Part shown: piece by piece, positions 45,627 through 54,672 of the stretch
Layout: every line of letters starts with the position of its first letter
How positions within the stretch are numbered: position 1 is the first letter of the stretch
Source: Shimia sp. Alg240-R146
Lineage (GTDB): Bacteria > Pseudomonadota > Alphaproteobacteria > Rhodobacterales > Rhodobacteraceae
DNA: 64,000 nucleotides
Reading direction: 5' to 3'
Assembly: GCF_947331465.1 (NCBI RefSeq)
Contig: NZ_CAMZOK010000002.1
Coordinates: 1,178,001 to 1,242,000, forward strand
Notes under the pieces: generated by a model
Database searches by the model: none
The model's input: only the letters and a program-made list of their open reading frames with translations
Told to the model about the DNA's origin: nothing
Made by a program: the position numbers and the translations under genes

Positions 45627-46667
45627 GTGACAGACATCGACATCCGCAAGGTCGGCCAAACCGGCCGCATCACATTTACCCGTCCCAAGGCGCTCAATGC
45701 CATGTCCTATGACATGTGCATCGCCATCGAGAACGCGCTGGACACATGGCGCGACGACGACAGCGTCAAGATGGTCGTGATCGACGCCGAAGGGGACAAA
45801 GCTTTTTGCGCCGGTGGCGACATTGCCGAACTTTACGATACCGGCACCAAGGGCGACTTTGCGTTTGGCCAGACATTCTGGGCCGACGAATACCGTATGA
45901 ACGCCAAAATGTTTGAGTTCCCCAAGCCGGTGGCCAGCTTCATGCAAGGCTTTACCATGGGTGGCGGCGTAGGTGTGGGCTGCCACGCCTCGCACCGCAT
46001 CGTGGGCGAAAGCAGCCAGATCGCCATGCCCGAATGCGGCATCGGCCTTGTGCCGGATGTGGGCGGCTCCTTGATTCTTGCCCGCGCACCGGGCCGCTTG
46101 GGCGAATACCTCGGCCTGACCGCTGCGCGGCTGAATGCGGCTGACGCCATCTATGCCGGATTTGCCGACTACCACATCCCCGAGGATCAATGGCCCGCCC
46201 TGATCGCCCAACTCGAAGAGACCGGCAATTGGGACCTGATTGATGCGGCGGCAACGCAGCCCGAAGACGCCCCCCTCGCCGCCTTACAAGCCGAGATCGA
46301 CGCAAACTTTGGCGGTGAAACCCTCAACGATGTTGTCAACGCACTGACCTTTGCGAAGACCGACTTTGCCGCAGGCGCTATGAAAAAGTTGTCGCGCAAT
46401 TCGCCAATCGCCATGGGCGCGGCGCTGGAAATCATCCACCGCGTCCGCACCCGCGACGACATCCGCTTTGCGCTGGATCAGGAATACCGCTTCACCTTCC
46501 GCGCCATGCAGCATGGTGATTTTCTGGAAGGCATCCGCGCACAAATCATCGACAAAGACCGCAATCCACAGTGGAAATACACGCTTGAGGCCTTGCCAGC
46601 AGGCGTGGTCACCAAGATGGTGCTGCCACTTGGGGCGGACAAACTGACGTTTGAAAAGGGAGAGTAG
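45627..46667 (+). CDS. Enoyl-CoA hydratase/isomerase family protein, 3-hydroxyisobutyryl-CoA hydrolase type
   Basis: 346 residues, crotonase fold. The N-terminus GRITFTRPKALNAMSYDM and oxyanion-hole block FCAGGDIAELY are followed by MGGGVGVGCHASHRI, MPECGIGLVPDVGGS and a C-terminal extension (EYRFTFRAMQHGDFLEGIRAQIIDKDRNPQW). The EDG/PDVG pattern and this length fit 3-hydroxyisobutyryl-CoA hydrolase rather than a plain hydratase. Starts with GTG, with GGAG 10 nt upstream. Ends 4 bp before mmsB, so it belongs to a valine-catabolism operon. Confidence 0.88.
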   Translation: MTDIDIRKVGQTGRITFTRPKALNAMSYDMCIAIENALDTWRDDDSVKMVVIDAEGDKAFCAGGDIAELYDTGTKGDFAFGQTFWADEYRMNAKMFEFPKPVASFMQGFTMGGGVGVGCHASHRIVGESSQIAMPECGIGLVPDVGGSLILARAPGRLGEYLGLTAARLNAADAIYAGFADYHIPEDQWPALIAQLEETGNWDLIDAAATQPEDAPLAALQAEIDANFGGETLNDVVNALTFAKTDFAAGAMKKLSRNSPIAMGAALEIIHRVRTRDDIRFALDQEYRFTFRAMQHGDFLEGIRAQIIDKDRNPQWKYTLEALPAGVVTKMVLPLGADKLTFEKGE

Positions 46668-46671
46668 AGCC

Positions 46672-47544
46672 ATGAAAATCGGATTTATCGGACTGGGCAA
46701 CATGGGCGGCCCGATGGCTGCCAATCTGGCCAAAGCAGGCCACGACGTCACGGGCTTTGACATGGCAGACGTATCCATCGAAGGCGTCGCCATGGCCGAC
46801 AGCGGCGCGGGCGCTGCAACCGGCGCAGACGTGGTCATCACCATGCTGCCCAACGGCCAGATTCTGCGCGCTGTGGCGGATGAAATCATCCCAGCAATGA
46901 CAGCAGGCGCCGCTTTTGTAGATTGCTCCACCGTGGACGTAGACAGCGCCCGCACTGTGGCGGACCAAGCCACCCAAGCCAGCCTTTTGCCGGTGGACGC
47001 GCCGGTCTCCGGCGGCATCGGCGGCGCCGCTGGCGGCACGCTGACATTCATGGCGGGCGGATCAGCCGATGCCTTTGCCAAGGCCGACCCGCTGTTTGAC
47101 ATCATGGGCCAAAAGGCGGTGCATTGCGGTGACGCAGGCGCAGGTCAAGCCGCCAAGATCTGCAACAATATGATCCTCGGCGTCACTATGATTGCCACCT
47201 GCGAGGCCTTCTCGCTCGCGGATAAACTGGGCCTGGACCGCCAGAAAATGTTTGACGTTGTGTCGACCTCCTCAGGCTACAGCTGGACCATGAACGCTTA
47301 CTGCCCCGCGCCTGGCGTTGGCCCACAGTCGCCGGCCGACAACGACTATCAACCCGGCTTTGCCTCCGAACTGATGCTCAAGGACCTGCGCCTGTCGCAG
47401 CAAGCTGCAGACAGCGCCGACGCCGACACTCCAATGGGCCAAGTCGCAACCGCGCTTTATGAGCAGTTTGTCGAAAACGAAAACGGCCTTGGCACCGACT
47501 TCTCCGCCATGCTGCCGCGCTTTGAAAAACGCGGTCGTGGATAG
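46672..47544 (+). CDS. mmsB: 3-hydroxyisobutyrate dehydrogenase
   Basis: NAD-dependent oxidation of 3-hydroxyisobutyrate to methylmalonate semialdehyde, which MmsA then converts. 290 residues. Rossmann start KIGFIGLGNMGGPMAANL, substrate-binding DAPVSGGIGGAAGGTLTFM, catalytic Lys in GAGQAAKICNNMI and LMLKDLRLSQQA near the C-terminus. The ATG at 46672 has GGGAG upstream; an in-frame TTG at 46651 lies within the preceding gene and is not conserved. Confidence 0.95.
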   Translation: MKIGFIGLGNMGGPMAANLAKAGHDVTGFDMADVSIEGVAMADSGAGAATGADVVITMLPNGQILRAVADEIIPAMTAGAAFVDCSTVDVDSARTVADQATQASLLPVDAPVSGGIGGAAGGTLTFMAGGSADAFAKADPLFDIMGQKAVHCGDAGAGQAAKICNNMILGVTMIATCEAFSLADKLGLDRQKMFDVVSTSSGYSWTMNAYCPAPGVGPQSPADNDYQPGFASELMLKDLRLSQQAADSADADTPMGQVATALYEQFVENENGLGTDFSAMLPRFEKRGRG

Positions 47545-47548
47545 AACG

Positions 47549-47875
47549 ATGAGCGATGCGCCAAAGTCATGGAAGATTGTCGACGGCAAACTTCCCGACG
47601 ATTTGCGCCAAGATTTGCACGACCGAACCGACGCGCACGAAAAGTGGCGCGCCGGTCTTCCCAGTACGCTTGAGCCTCCATGGAAAGTTTTTGACTATCC
47701 AGTCGGCAGTATGGGTTGGCGCATGGGCGGCGGCGACGATTACATGACTCTGTTCGTGCCTTGGTTCAAAGCTCTTCCTGATCACACAACGCGGGACTAC
47801 ATCAACGCCAACCCGCCGCCCGACGACGGGTGGAGACATTGGATAGACAATTTGATTGAACCGCACACTTCTTGA
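47549..47875 (+). CDS. Small protein of unknown function, 108 residues
   Basis: Acidic/aromatic soluble protein with no recognised family. The start at 47549 has GGATAG upstream and lies 4 bp after the mmsB stop, so it is probably the last gene of the valine operon. Tryptophans and prolines are numerous (PPWKVFDYPVGSMGWRMGGG; PPPDDGWRHWIDN). No cysteine or obvious catalytic motif. Confidence 0.7.
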   Translation: MSDAPKSWKIVDGKLPDDLRQDLHDRTDAHEKWRAGLPSTLEPPWKVFDYPVGSMGWRMGGGDDYMTLFVPWFKALPDHTTRDYINANPPPDDGWRHWIDNLIEPHTS

Positions 47876-47938
47876 CCCAAATCAAATCACATTCTGAATC
47901 TAATATGTATATTTCCTTCATTCCATTGGAGGGAAACC

Positions 47939-48133
47939 ATGTTCACCAAAAACGTCGGCACCGTCGACAAAATCCTGCGCATCACCATTGGCGTGGTGCT
48001 GATCCTTGGCGCCCTTTTGGGCTATGGCAATTGGATGTGGATCGGGGTCGTTCCGCTGGCCACCGCCCTGCTCGGCACCTGCCCGCTTTACACGGTTCTC
48101 GGCATTGGGACTTGCCCGCTGGACCGCAAGTAG
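47939..48133 (+). CDS. DUF2892-family small membrane protein
   Basis: 64 residues with GGAGGG upstream. The DUF2892 pattern is clear: MFTKNVGTVDKILRITIGVVL, then two hydrophobic helices and the ending GTCPLYTVLGIGTCPLDRK with two CPL motifs. Inner-membrane protein related to the membrane domain of YgaP-like rhodaneses. Its stop is directly adjacent to the stop of the convergent regulator gene. Confidence 0.9.
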   Translation: MFTKNVGTVDKILRITIGVVLILGALLGYGNWMWIGVVPLATALLGTCPLYTVLGIGTCPLDRK

Positions 48134-48898
48134 TCAGGCCATCATTTCAAGCGCAATGCGGGTCTCTTCATCTGCCGGGAACATCATCTCGATGCGCAAC
48201 TCCGACAGCGCGATGTCCTCGGCTGATCCAAACTGGCTGATCGTTGAAAACAGGGTCAGCCGCATCCCGCCCAGCACATAGGTTGCGGGAATGACCGCTG
48301 GCCGGATGCCGTCAACTGTGGCACCTGCGCCGCCCAAAATCCCCTCAAATCCGGAAATTGCGGCCTCCAACACGTTGTCATGTCCGAAATGCGCTGCCTC
48401 AACCCGAAGCCGCGCCAACATATGGCGCGCCACCTCGTCGTAATTCTCCAAAGCCTGCCGCATCACTGGATTATCGATCATCATATCCAGCAAACTGTCA
48501 CCCACCTTGGCCCCCAACCCCGCCAACAATGTCGTGCAACTCCGGTTGGCGGACACCAGCCGCCAATGCCGGTCAATCGCCATCGCTGGATACGGATCAT
48601 GCCGCGCCAATGTCCAGTCCACAGCCGCCCGCATCGGCGCCATGTCTTCCTCCGACAAATCCCGCTCAGCATAGGCCGGGCTCAGGCCCGCCGCGGTCAG
48701 CATCCTGTTTCGCTGTGCCATCGGCACGTCCAACTCGTCACACAACCGCAGCACCATGCCCCGGCTGGGCCGCGACCGGCCGGTTTCAAGAAACGAGATG
48801 TGGCGCGAACTGACACCCGCCGACAGCCCTAGATCAAGCTGGCTGATCCGCCGCGCACTGCGCCATTCTTTCAACGCAGCTCCAAAGTCCAATCCCAT
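48134..48898 (-). CDS. XRE-type regulator with MmyB-like ligand domain
   Basis: 254 residues. The helix-turn-helix is at about 8-65 (SQLDLGLSAGVSSRHISFLETGRSRPSR), followed by the MmyB-type domain (about 90-250: YPAMAIDRHWRLVSANRSC). Such proteins often bind a small hydrophobic ligand and regulate neighbouring genes. The ATG at 48898 has GGAGGA 7 nt upstream. Divergent from a small membrane protein gene at 49021. Confidence 0.9.
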   Translation of the reverse strand: MGLDFGAALKEWRSARRISQLDLGLSAGVSSRHISFLETGRSRPSRGMVLRLCDELDVPMAQRNRMLTAAGLSPAYAERDLSEEDMAPMRAAVDWTLARHDPYPAMAIDRHWRLVSANRSCTTLLAGLGAKVGDSLLDMMIDNPVMRQALENYDEVARHMLARLRVEAAHFGHDNVLEAAISGFEGILGGAGATVDGIRPAVIPATYVLGGMRLTLFSTISQFGSAEDIALSELRIEMMFPADEETRIALEMMA

Positions 48899-49020
48899 CA
48901 CAAGTCCTCCTGCATCCATTCTACCCGCGTCTGAGCAGCCGTGCACTTACCTTCAAGGTAATTGTTTTGCCTACCCGCATTGGCGCAATTTCGGCGCATC
49001 ACACCAAAAGGAGCTTTGTA

Positions 49021-49452
49021 ATGAATCATGACCGCGCCACCGCTTGCCTCAAGTTTGCCAGCCTTTTCTCCGCCTTCATCGGCCTTTTGATGGTTGCCGC
49101 GCTGCTTGGTGCGCAGCCTGTCATGGCCCTGTTTCTCGACCTTACCCACCTGCCGCTGGACGGCAGACAAACCTTCTCCAGCGACAGCGAACTGGTGCTG
49201 GGCGCCATCAGCGGTGGCTTATTGTTTGGCTTCGGAGTGATGGCCCATCAGGTCACAACTGGAGTTTATGCAACCAACCCCGATATCGGCGGGCGCATTC
49301 TAATGCGCGGTATTGTCAGCTGGTTCATTGTTGACAGTTTCGGGTCAATCCTCGCCGGCGCGTGGTTCAATGTGGTGCTCAACCTTGGCTTTCTCGCGCT
49401 CTTCATTGTGCCACTGTTAGCGGCCCGACCCTCTTTCCGCGCAGCCTCATAA
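49021..49452 (+). CDS. Four-helix membrane protein of unknown function
   Basis: 143 residues with AAAGGAG upstream. Four hydrophobic segments (about 9-32, 55-80, 95-115, 118-138). LILGAISGGLLFGFGVMAHQV-like second helix and the last pair are alanine/leucine-rich. No family recognised. Divergent from the MmyB-type regulator, which may control it. Confidence 0.75.
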   Translation: MNHDRATACLKFASLFSAFIGLLMVAALLGAQPVMALFLDLTHLPLDGRQTFSSDSELVLGAISGGLLFGFGVMAHQVTTGVYATNPDIGGRILMRGIVSWFIVDSFGSILAGAWFNVVLNLGFLALFIVPLLAARPSFRAAS

Positions 49453-49482
49453 CCCATTAACAACAAACACTTAGACAACAAC

Positions 49483-49512
49483 CGCACGGCCAACCGGGCC
49501 GTGCGCCTCTTT
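49483..49512 (+). terminator. Terminator after the membrane protein gene
   Basis: Perfect 9-bp stem CGCACGGCC / GGCCGTGCG with a 5-nt loop followed by CCTCTTTCTG, 30 bp after the stop. Confidence 0.75.
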
Positions 49513-49557
49513 CTGCCTGCCGCTCCGAGGTCTGCAACATCTCGCCTCAAATATTGG

Positions 49558-49573
49558 TTAATCTTTCCTTAAC
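49558..49573 (+). promoter_or_regulatory. CtrA binding site (TTAA-N7-TTAAC)
   Basis: Full match with exact 7-nt spacer (TCTTTCC), 91 bp upstream of the Hint-domain protein start. Confidence 0.68.
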
Positions 49574-49664
49574 CCTGCCCCGAAGCCGCCACGTTTGAGC
49601 GGCACCTGTTGTTATCAACAAGGAAACAAAAGTTTCCACGAGCAGACAGACTAGGGGCAGGCAC

Positions 49665-51224
49665 ATGCCAAATGCAGTAGAACTCAATATCGACGCCAGC
49701 GCGACCGCGACCGAGATGGCCGAAGAGATCTTTGGCGATCCGGGACGCATTGTTACATCCGACTACACAGGCGATGCTGCGTCCTCCGGTGTTTACACCG
49801 GCGCTGACACCACAAGTGCCGGCGTCGCCCCTGCCGATAGCGGTGTGATCCTGTCCACAGGCCACGTCGACGACTTCACCAACAGCAGCGGCACAACAAA
49901 CACCAACACCAGCGGCTCCACCTCGACCAACACATCAGGCGAAAACAACAACGCGCTGTTTAACGCAGCTGCCGGCACCAACACCTACGACGCCTCCTAT
50001 CTGACCATCGACTTCAACGGCACCGCAGGCGAATTGTTGACCATCGACTTTGTGCTCTCCTCCGAGGAATATCCTGAATACCTTAGCTACAACGACACCA
50101 TCGGTGTTTGGGTAAACGGGGTCGAGGCGCAAATCTCTGTGGGTGACGGCTCCGCCACCATCGGCAACATCAACGACGCCAACGCAAACATCTACAACGA
50201 CAACTCCAACGACGACTACAACACCGAAATGGACGGCTTCACCGTCACCCTGACCTTTGTTGCCCCCCTGCAAGACGGCATCAACGAGTTGATCATCGGT
50301 ATCGCCGACGCCTCAGACAGCAGCTACGATTCCAACCTGCTGATCGCCGGTGGCTCGGTGCAAACCACCATTGTGGCTCAAGATGACAGCGTCTCGGTCA
50401 AATTCGGCGGCAGCGAAACCTTTGACGTTTTGGGCAACGACGCCTCGTCCGCCGGCCCTACTCTGACCATCACCCACATCAATGGTGTTCCCGTCGTGCC
50501 AGGAGACAGCGTGACCCTCGCCACCGGGCAAATCGTCACGCTAAACGCGGATGGCACCCTGACTGTTGATGCCGACACCGACAATGAAACGGTGTATTTC
50601 AACTACACAATCGAGGACGAGGACGGCAACACCGACACGGCCTTGGTCGAAATTGTGCAGCACCCGCCGTGTTTCACGCGCGGCACGCTCATACGCACTT
50701 CAGATGGTGACATACCCGTCGAACAGCTGCGCAAAGGTATGCTGCTGCAAACGTTGGACAATGGCCTGCAACCCATTGAATGGATTGGAAGTTCACGCAT
50801 GGCACCACAGCTTGACACGCTGCCGATCCGCATCAAAGCCGGTGTTCTGGACAATGACCGCGACCTCATCGTGTCCCCTCAGCACCGCGTTTTGGTGACC
50901 GGCGCCCGCGCCGAGCTGCTGTTTGGCAGTGACGAAGTTTTGGTCAAGGCCAAGCATCTCGTGAACGACCGCGATGTGCTGCGTTGCCCAACAGAGGACA
51001 CGATAACCTATTTCCACATCCTGCTGCCTCGGCACGAACTGGTGTTCTCAGAAGGTCAATGGAGCGAAAGCTTCATGCCCGGCCCGATGACGCGCCACAG
51101 CTTTGATCCGCTGGCCAACCGCGGCTTGCGCATGGTGATGTCCAAACGCGCGATTGGCACCGATGACATCGCCGCGCGTCCCAGCCTGCGCAGCTACGAG
51201 GCAGCGACACTTCTGGCCGCCTAA
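49665..51224 (+). CDS. Secreted protein with choice-of-anchor-L-like and Hint domains
   Basis: 519 residues without a classical signal peptide. Three regions: an N-terminal choice-of-anchor-L-type domain (about 20-230; repeated Asn/Thr/Asp, DFVLSSEEYPEYLSYNDTIGVWVNG), a cadherin/Ig-like linker (about 240-325; QDDSVSVKFGGSETFDVLGND), and a Hint_2 domain from C336 (CFTRGTLIRT, IVSPQHRVLVTG near 402) to about 470. Roseobacters often carry such Hint proteins, exported by type I systems. The nucleophile cysteine is present but no C-terminal His-Asn, so Hedgehog-like self-cleavage is more plausible than intein splicing. A CtrA box precedes it. Confidence 0.88.
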   Translation: MPNAVELNIDASATATEMAEEIFGDPGRIVTSDYTGDAASSGVYTGADTTSAGVAPADSGVILSTGHVDDFTNSSGTTNTNTSGSTSTNTSGENNNALFNAAAGTNTYDASYLTIDFNGTAGELLTIDFVLSSEEYPEYLSYNDTIGVWVNGVEAQISVGDGSATIGNINDANANIYNDNSNDDYNTEMDGFTVTLTFVAPLQDGINELIIGIADASDSSYDSNLLIAGGSVQTTIVAQDDSVSVKFGGSETFDVLGNDASSAGPTLTITHINGVPVVPGDSVTLATGQIVTLNADGTLTVDADTDNETVYFNYTIEDEDGNTDTALVEIVQHPPCFTRGTLIRTSDGDIPVEQLRKGMLLQTLDNGLQPIEWIGSSRMAPQLDTLPIRIKAGVLDNDRDLIVSPQHRVLVTGARAELLFGSDEVLVKAKHLVNDRDVLRCPTEDTITYFHILLPRHELVFSEGQWSESFMPGPMTRHSFDPLANRGLRMVMSKRAIGTDDIAARPSLRSYEAATLLAA

Positions 51225-51230
51225 AGTATT

Positions 51231-51258
51231 GGTGGCGCGGGTTTATTCCGCCGCCACC
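51231..51258 (+). terminator. Hairpin after the Hint gene, overlapping the uvrA 3' end
   Basis: GGTGGCG / CGCCACC stem with extra pairs and one bulge. It overlaps the last codons of the convergent uvrA gene. Confidence 0.5.
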
Positions 51259-54101
51259 TTTCGCGCATTCAGCATCTCTTTGAGGTAATGTCCGGTATGG
51301 CTGCGCTCGACCTTGGCCACCTCTTCCGGTGTTCCAAGCGCGACCACTTCACCACCGCCATCCCCGCCTTCGGGGCCAATATCGATGATGTGATCCGCCG
51401 TTTTGACCACGTCCAGATTGTGCTCAATCACCACAACTGTGTTACCCTGATCAACCAGTTCATGCAGCACCTCAAGCAGCTTGCGCACATCCTCAAAATG
51501 CAATCCGGTGGTGGGCTCATCCAGGATATACAGCGTCCGCCCCGTAGAGCGTTTTGCCAGTTCTTTGGACAGCTTCACCCGCTGCGCCTCGCCGCCCGAA
51601 AGCGTCGTCGCTTGCTGGCCAACTTTGATATAGCCAAGCCCAACCCGCATCAGCGCATCCATCTTGTCACGGATGCTTGGCACGGCCTTGAAAAACTCCT
51701 GCCCTTCTTCAACGGTCATATCAAGAACGTCGGCTATGCTTTTGCCTTTAAAGCGAATTTCCAATGTTTCGCGATTGTATCGCGCGCCCTGACATGTCTC
51801 ACATTCCACATAGACGTCCGGCAGAAAGTGCATCTCGATCTTGATCACACCGTCGCCCTGACACGCCTCACACCGCCCGCCTTTGACGTTGAACGAGAAC
51901 CGCCCGGGCTTGTAGCCACGCGCTTTGGATTCCGGCAGACCGGCGAACCAATCGCGGATCGGCGTGAACGCCCCCGTATAAGTCGCAGGGTTGGACCGCG
52001 GCGTGCGCCCAATGGGGCGCTGATCAATGTCGATCACCTTATCAAGATGCTCCAGCCCCTTGATGGTTTCACACGGCGCAGGCGTCTGCCGCGCGCCATT
52101 AAGGCGCATCGAAGCCGTCTTGAACAGCGTCTCAATCGTCAACGTCGACTTGCCGCCCCCTGACACACCCGTCACACAAACAAACTTCCCCAACGGAAAC
52201 TTGGCGGAGACATTCTTAAGGTTGTTGCCCGTGGCCTTGACCACCTCAACAAACTTACCATTGCCCTCACGTCGCTCGGCCGGCACCGAAATCTCGCGCG
52301 CGCCGCTCAGGTATTGCCCCGTCAGCGAAGCGGGATCGGCCATGATCTCTGCTGGCAACCCTTCGGACACCACCTGACCGCCGTGCACACCGGCACCGGG
52401 GCCGATATCAAAGACATAATCCGCCTCACGCACGGCTTCTTCGTCGTGCTCAACCACAATCACCGTATTGCCTTGATCGCGCAGGTTTTTCAGCGTTGTC
52501 AGCAACCGCCCATTGTCGCGCTGGTGTAGGCCAATCGACGGCTCATCCAACACATAAAGCACACCGGTCAACCCCGAGCCAATTTGGCTCGCCAACCGGA
52601 TCCGCTGGCTTTCGCCGCCCGACAACGTTCCGCTATTGCGGCTCAGCGTCAGGTATTCCAACCCCACGTTGTTCAAAAACCCAAGGCGTTCACGGATCTC
52701 TTTCACAATCGCCCGCGCAATTTCCTGTTTCTGTGGCGTCAGGTGGTTCGGCACATCCTCAATCCAGGCCAGCGCCTCGCGGATGGATTTCTGCACCACC
52801 TGCCCGACATGCACACCCGCAATCTTCACCGCCAACGCTTCGGGCCGCAGACGATAGCCTTCGCAGGTCCCGCAAGGCCGGTTGTTCTGATAGCGTTCGA
52901 ATTCTTCGCGGATCCAGTTGCTGTCTGTCTCACGATAGCGCCGCTCCATATTGGGGATCACCCCCTCGAACACCCGCGTCACCTGATACACCCGCCCACC
53001 TTCGTCATAGCGGAACTCGATTTCTTCCTCGCCTGATCCGTACAGGAACACCTGCTGCACCTTTTTGGGCAGCTTCTTCCATGGCGTGTTGCGATCAAAC
53101 TCAAAGTGTTTGGCAATGGCTTCAATGGTTTGCAGGAAATACGGCGACTTGCCTTTGCGCCAGGGTGCCAAGGCCCCGTCATAAACCTTCAACGTGACAT
53201 CCGGCACCACCAGCCGTTCATCAAAAAACAGCTCAACACCCAGACCGTCACAATCCGGACAGGCCCCAAAAGGCGCGTTGAACGAAAACATCCGCGGCTC
53301 AATCTCTGGGATCGTAAAGCCGCTGACGGGACAGGCAAAATTCTCGGAAAACGTGATCCGCTCGGGCTCACCATCCTTCGGCGCAGTCTCCAGCACGGAA
53401 ATACCATCCGCCAGATCCAGCGCTGTGCGCAGACTGTCCGCCAATCGCGTCTCAACACCCTCGCGGACCACAATCCGGTCCACAACCACATCGATGTCAT
53501 GGCGAAACTTCTTATCGAGCGTTGGCGGCTCGTCGAGTTCATAGAACGCGCCGTCCACTTTCACCCGCTGAAACCCCTGCTTGCGCAGTTCCAGAAACTC
53601 TTTGCGGTATTCGCCTTTGCGATCGCGAACAATTGGCGCCAACAAGAACGCGCGCGTGCCTTCTTCCATCTCCATGATCCGGTCGACCATGTCTTGCACC
53701 TGTTGCGCCTCAATCGGCAATCCGGTCGCGGGGCTAAACGGTGTCCCGGCCCGCGCGAACAGCAAACGCATATAGTCGTAAATTTCGGTCACAGTGCCCA
53801 CAGTCGAGCGCGGGTTCTTGGATGTGGTCTTCTGTTCAATCGAAATCGCAGGAGACAGCCCACTGATGTGATCCACATCAGGTTTTTCCATCATATCAAG
53901 GAATTGGCGTGCATAGGCCGACAGGCTTTCGACATAGCGCCGCTGCCCTTCGGCATAGATCGTGTCAAACGCCAGACTCGACTTGCCGGACCCCGACAGA
54001 CCAGTGATCACCACAAGCTGATCACGCGGAATATCCACGTCAATCGACTTCAGGTTATGCTCGCGCGCGCCGCGCACCTCGATATTCTTCAACTCGGCCA
54101 T
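51243..54101 (-). CDS. uvrA: Excinuclease ABC subunit A
   Basis: DNA-damage recognition ATPase of nucleotide excision repair. 952 residues. N-terminal Walker [13 protein letters not shown], first zinc module CPDCDGLG, signature [14 protein letters not shown], second Walker [12 protein letters not shown], zinc finger CEACQGDG...CETCQG, second signature [15 protein letters not shown] and Walker [11 protein letters not shown]. Complete. A GAAC-N7-GAAC box upstream indicates LexA control. Confidence 0.98.
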   Translation of the reverse strand: MAELKNIEVRGAREHNLKSIDVDIPRDQLVVITGLSGSGKSSLAFDTIYAEGQRRYVESLSAYARQFLDMMEKPDVDHISGLSPAISIEQKTTSKNPRSTVGTVTEIYDYMRLLFARAGTPFSPATGLPIEAQQVQDMVDRIMEMEEGTRAFLLAPIVRDRKGEYRKEFLELRKQGFQRVKVDGAFYELDEPPTLDKKFRHDIDVVVDRIVVREGVETRLADSLRTALDLADGISVLETAPKDGEPERITFSENFACPVSGFTIPEIEPRMFSFNAPFGACPDCDGLGVELFFDERLVVPDVTLKVYDGALAPWRKGKSPYFLQTIEAIAKHFEFDRNTPWKKLPKKVQQVFLYGSGEEEIEFRYDEGGRVYQVTRVFEGVIPNMERRYRETDSNWIREEFERYQNNRPCGTCEGYRLRPEALAVKIAGVHVGQVVQKSIREALAWIEDVPNHLTPQKQEIARAIVKEIRERLGFLNNVGLEYLTLSRNSGTLSGGESQRIRLASQIGSGLTGVLYVLDEPSIGLHQRDNGRLLTTLKNLRDQGNTVIVVEHDEEAVREADYVFDIGPGAGVHGGQVVSEGLPAEIMADPASLTGQYLSGAREISVPAERREGNGKFVEVVKATGNNLKNVSAKFPLGKFVCVTGVSGGGKSTLTIETLFKTASMRLNGARQTPAPCETIKGLEHLDKVIDIDQRPIGRTPRSNPATYTGAFTPIRDWFAGLPESKARGYKPGRFSFNVKGGRCEACQGDGVIKIEMHFLPDVYVECETCQGARYNRETLEIRFKGKSIADVLDMTVEEGQEFFKAVPSIRDKMDALMRVGLGYIKVGQQATTLSGGEAQRVKLSKELAKRSTGRTLYILDEPTTGLHFEDVRKLLEVLHELVDQGNTVVVIEHNLDVVKTADHIIDIGPEGGDGGGEVVALGTPEEVAKVERSHTGHYLKEMLNARKVAAE

Positions 54102-54167
54102 TCAAACCCCCAACGGATACAGCACAAGACATAGGGCAGCCGACGAAAACTGCCAACCATATATCGC

Positions 54168-54182
54168 GAACATAGAGAGAAC
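54168..54182 (-). promoter_or_regulatory. SOS (LexA) box upstream of uvrA
   Basis: GAAC-ATAGAGA-GAAC on the plus strand, that is GTTC-N7-GTTC on the uvrA strand, 67 bp before the start codon. This direct-repeat form is the alphaproteobacterial LexA site. Confidence 0.78.
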
Positions 54183-54330
54183 ATTTTAGTTCGCCAAGCC
54201 CTTGAAAATCTATCTCCACAACAAAGTTCGGGATTTGCGCACGGTCTTATGCAATTAGCCCCAATCACAACGCCAAAGCCTCGCACGCTTCACGCAATTG
54301 TGTCCGGTCAACTTGCTCCTTGCGAACTCA

Positions 54331-54672
54331 TTAGTGCTTATGCGGCGCGGGCGACTTTAAGCGGATTTGCATCGTCGCATCACGCGAGCCCACATGCAGA
54401 TCAAACTGCTCCATCTCTCCGGTCGCGACATCTGTCACCAGCACCGTCAAATGCCGGTCTGCGTCCACTTCAATTTCCCAGGGTGCCGCGATGATGCCAA
54501 GCGCCACCGGCAGTCCGTCCTCATCGCGCAAATCCCAATGTAATGCGCCACTTTCAGGCGGTGCTTCAAACCGCAACATCACGCGAAACGGGTCTTGCGC
54601 CCACAGCGGCGCCGCCGCCATCAGCACCGACGCGATACCGATACAAAAACGACGTGTTACAGCCTGCCTCAA
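54331..54672 (-). CDS. Small exported protein of unknown function, coupled to lpd
   Basis: 113 residues starting at a TTG codon that overlaps the lpd stop (TTGA, 4 bp), so translational coupling is likely. Signal peptide to about residue 26 (ending APLWAQ); the mature part is beta-rich ([48 protein letters not shown]) and ends in His/Pro residues. No family recognised. Confidence 0.7.
   Translation of the reverse strand: MRQAVTRRFCIGIASVLMAAAPLWAQDPFRVMLRFEAPPESGALHWDLRDEDGLPVALGIIAAPWEIEVDADRHLTVLVTDVATGEMEQFDLHVGSRDATMQIRLKSPAPHKH

Noticed and set aside
50670-51075. Hint region as an intein
   Set aside because: No C-terminal His-Asn plus nucleophile and no downstream extein; the Hedgehog-like Hint architecture explains it.
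53106-54134. Long frame antisense to uvrA
   Set aside because: Coding signal belongs to uvrA; the frame has no motif or ribosome-binding site.
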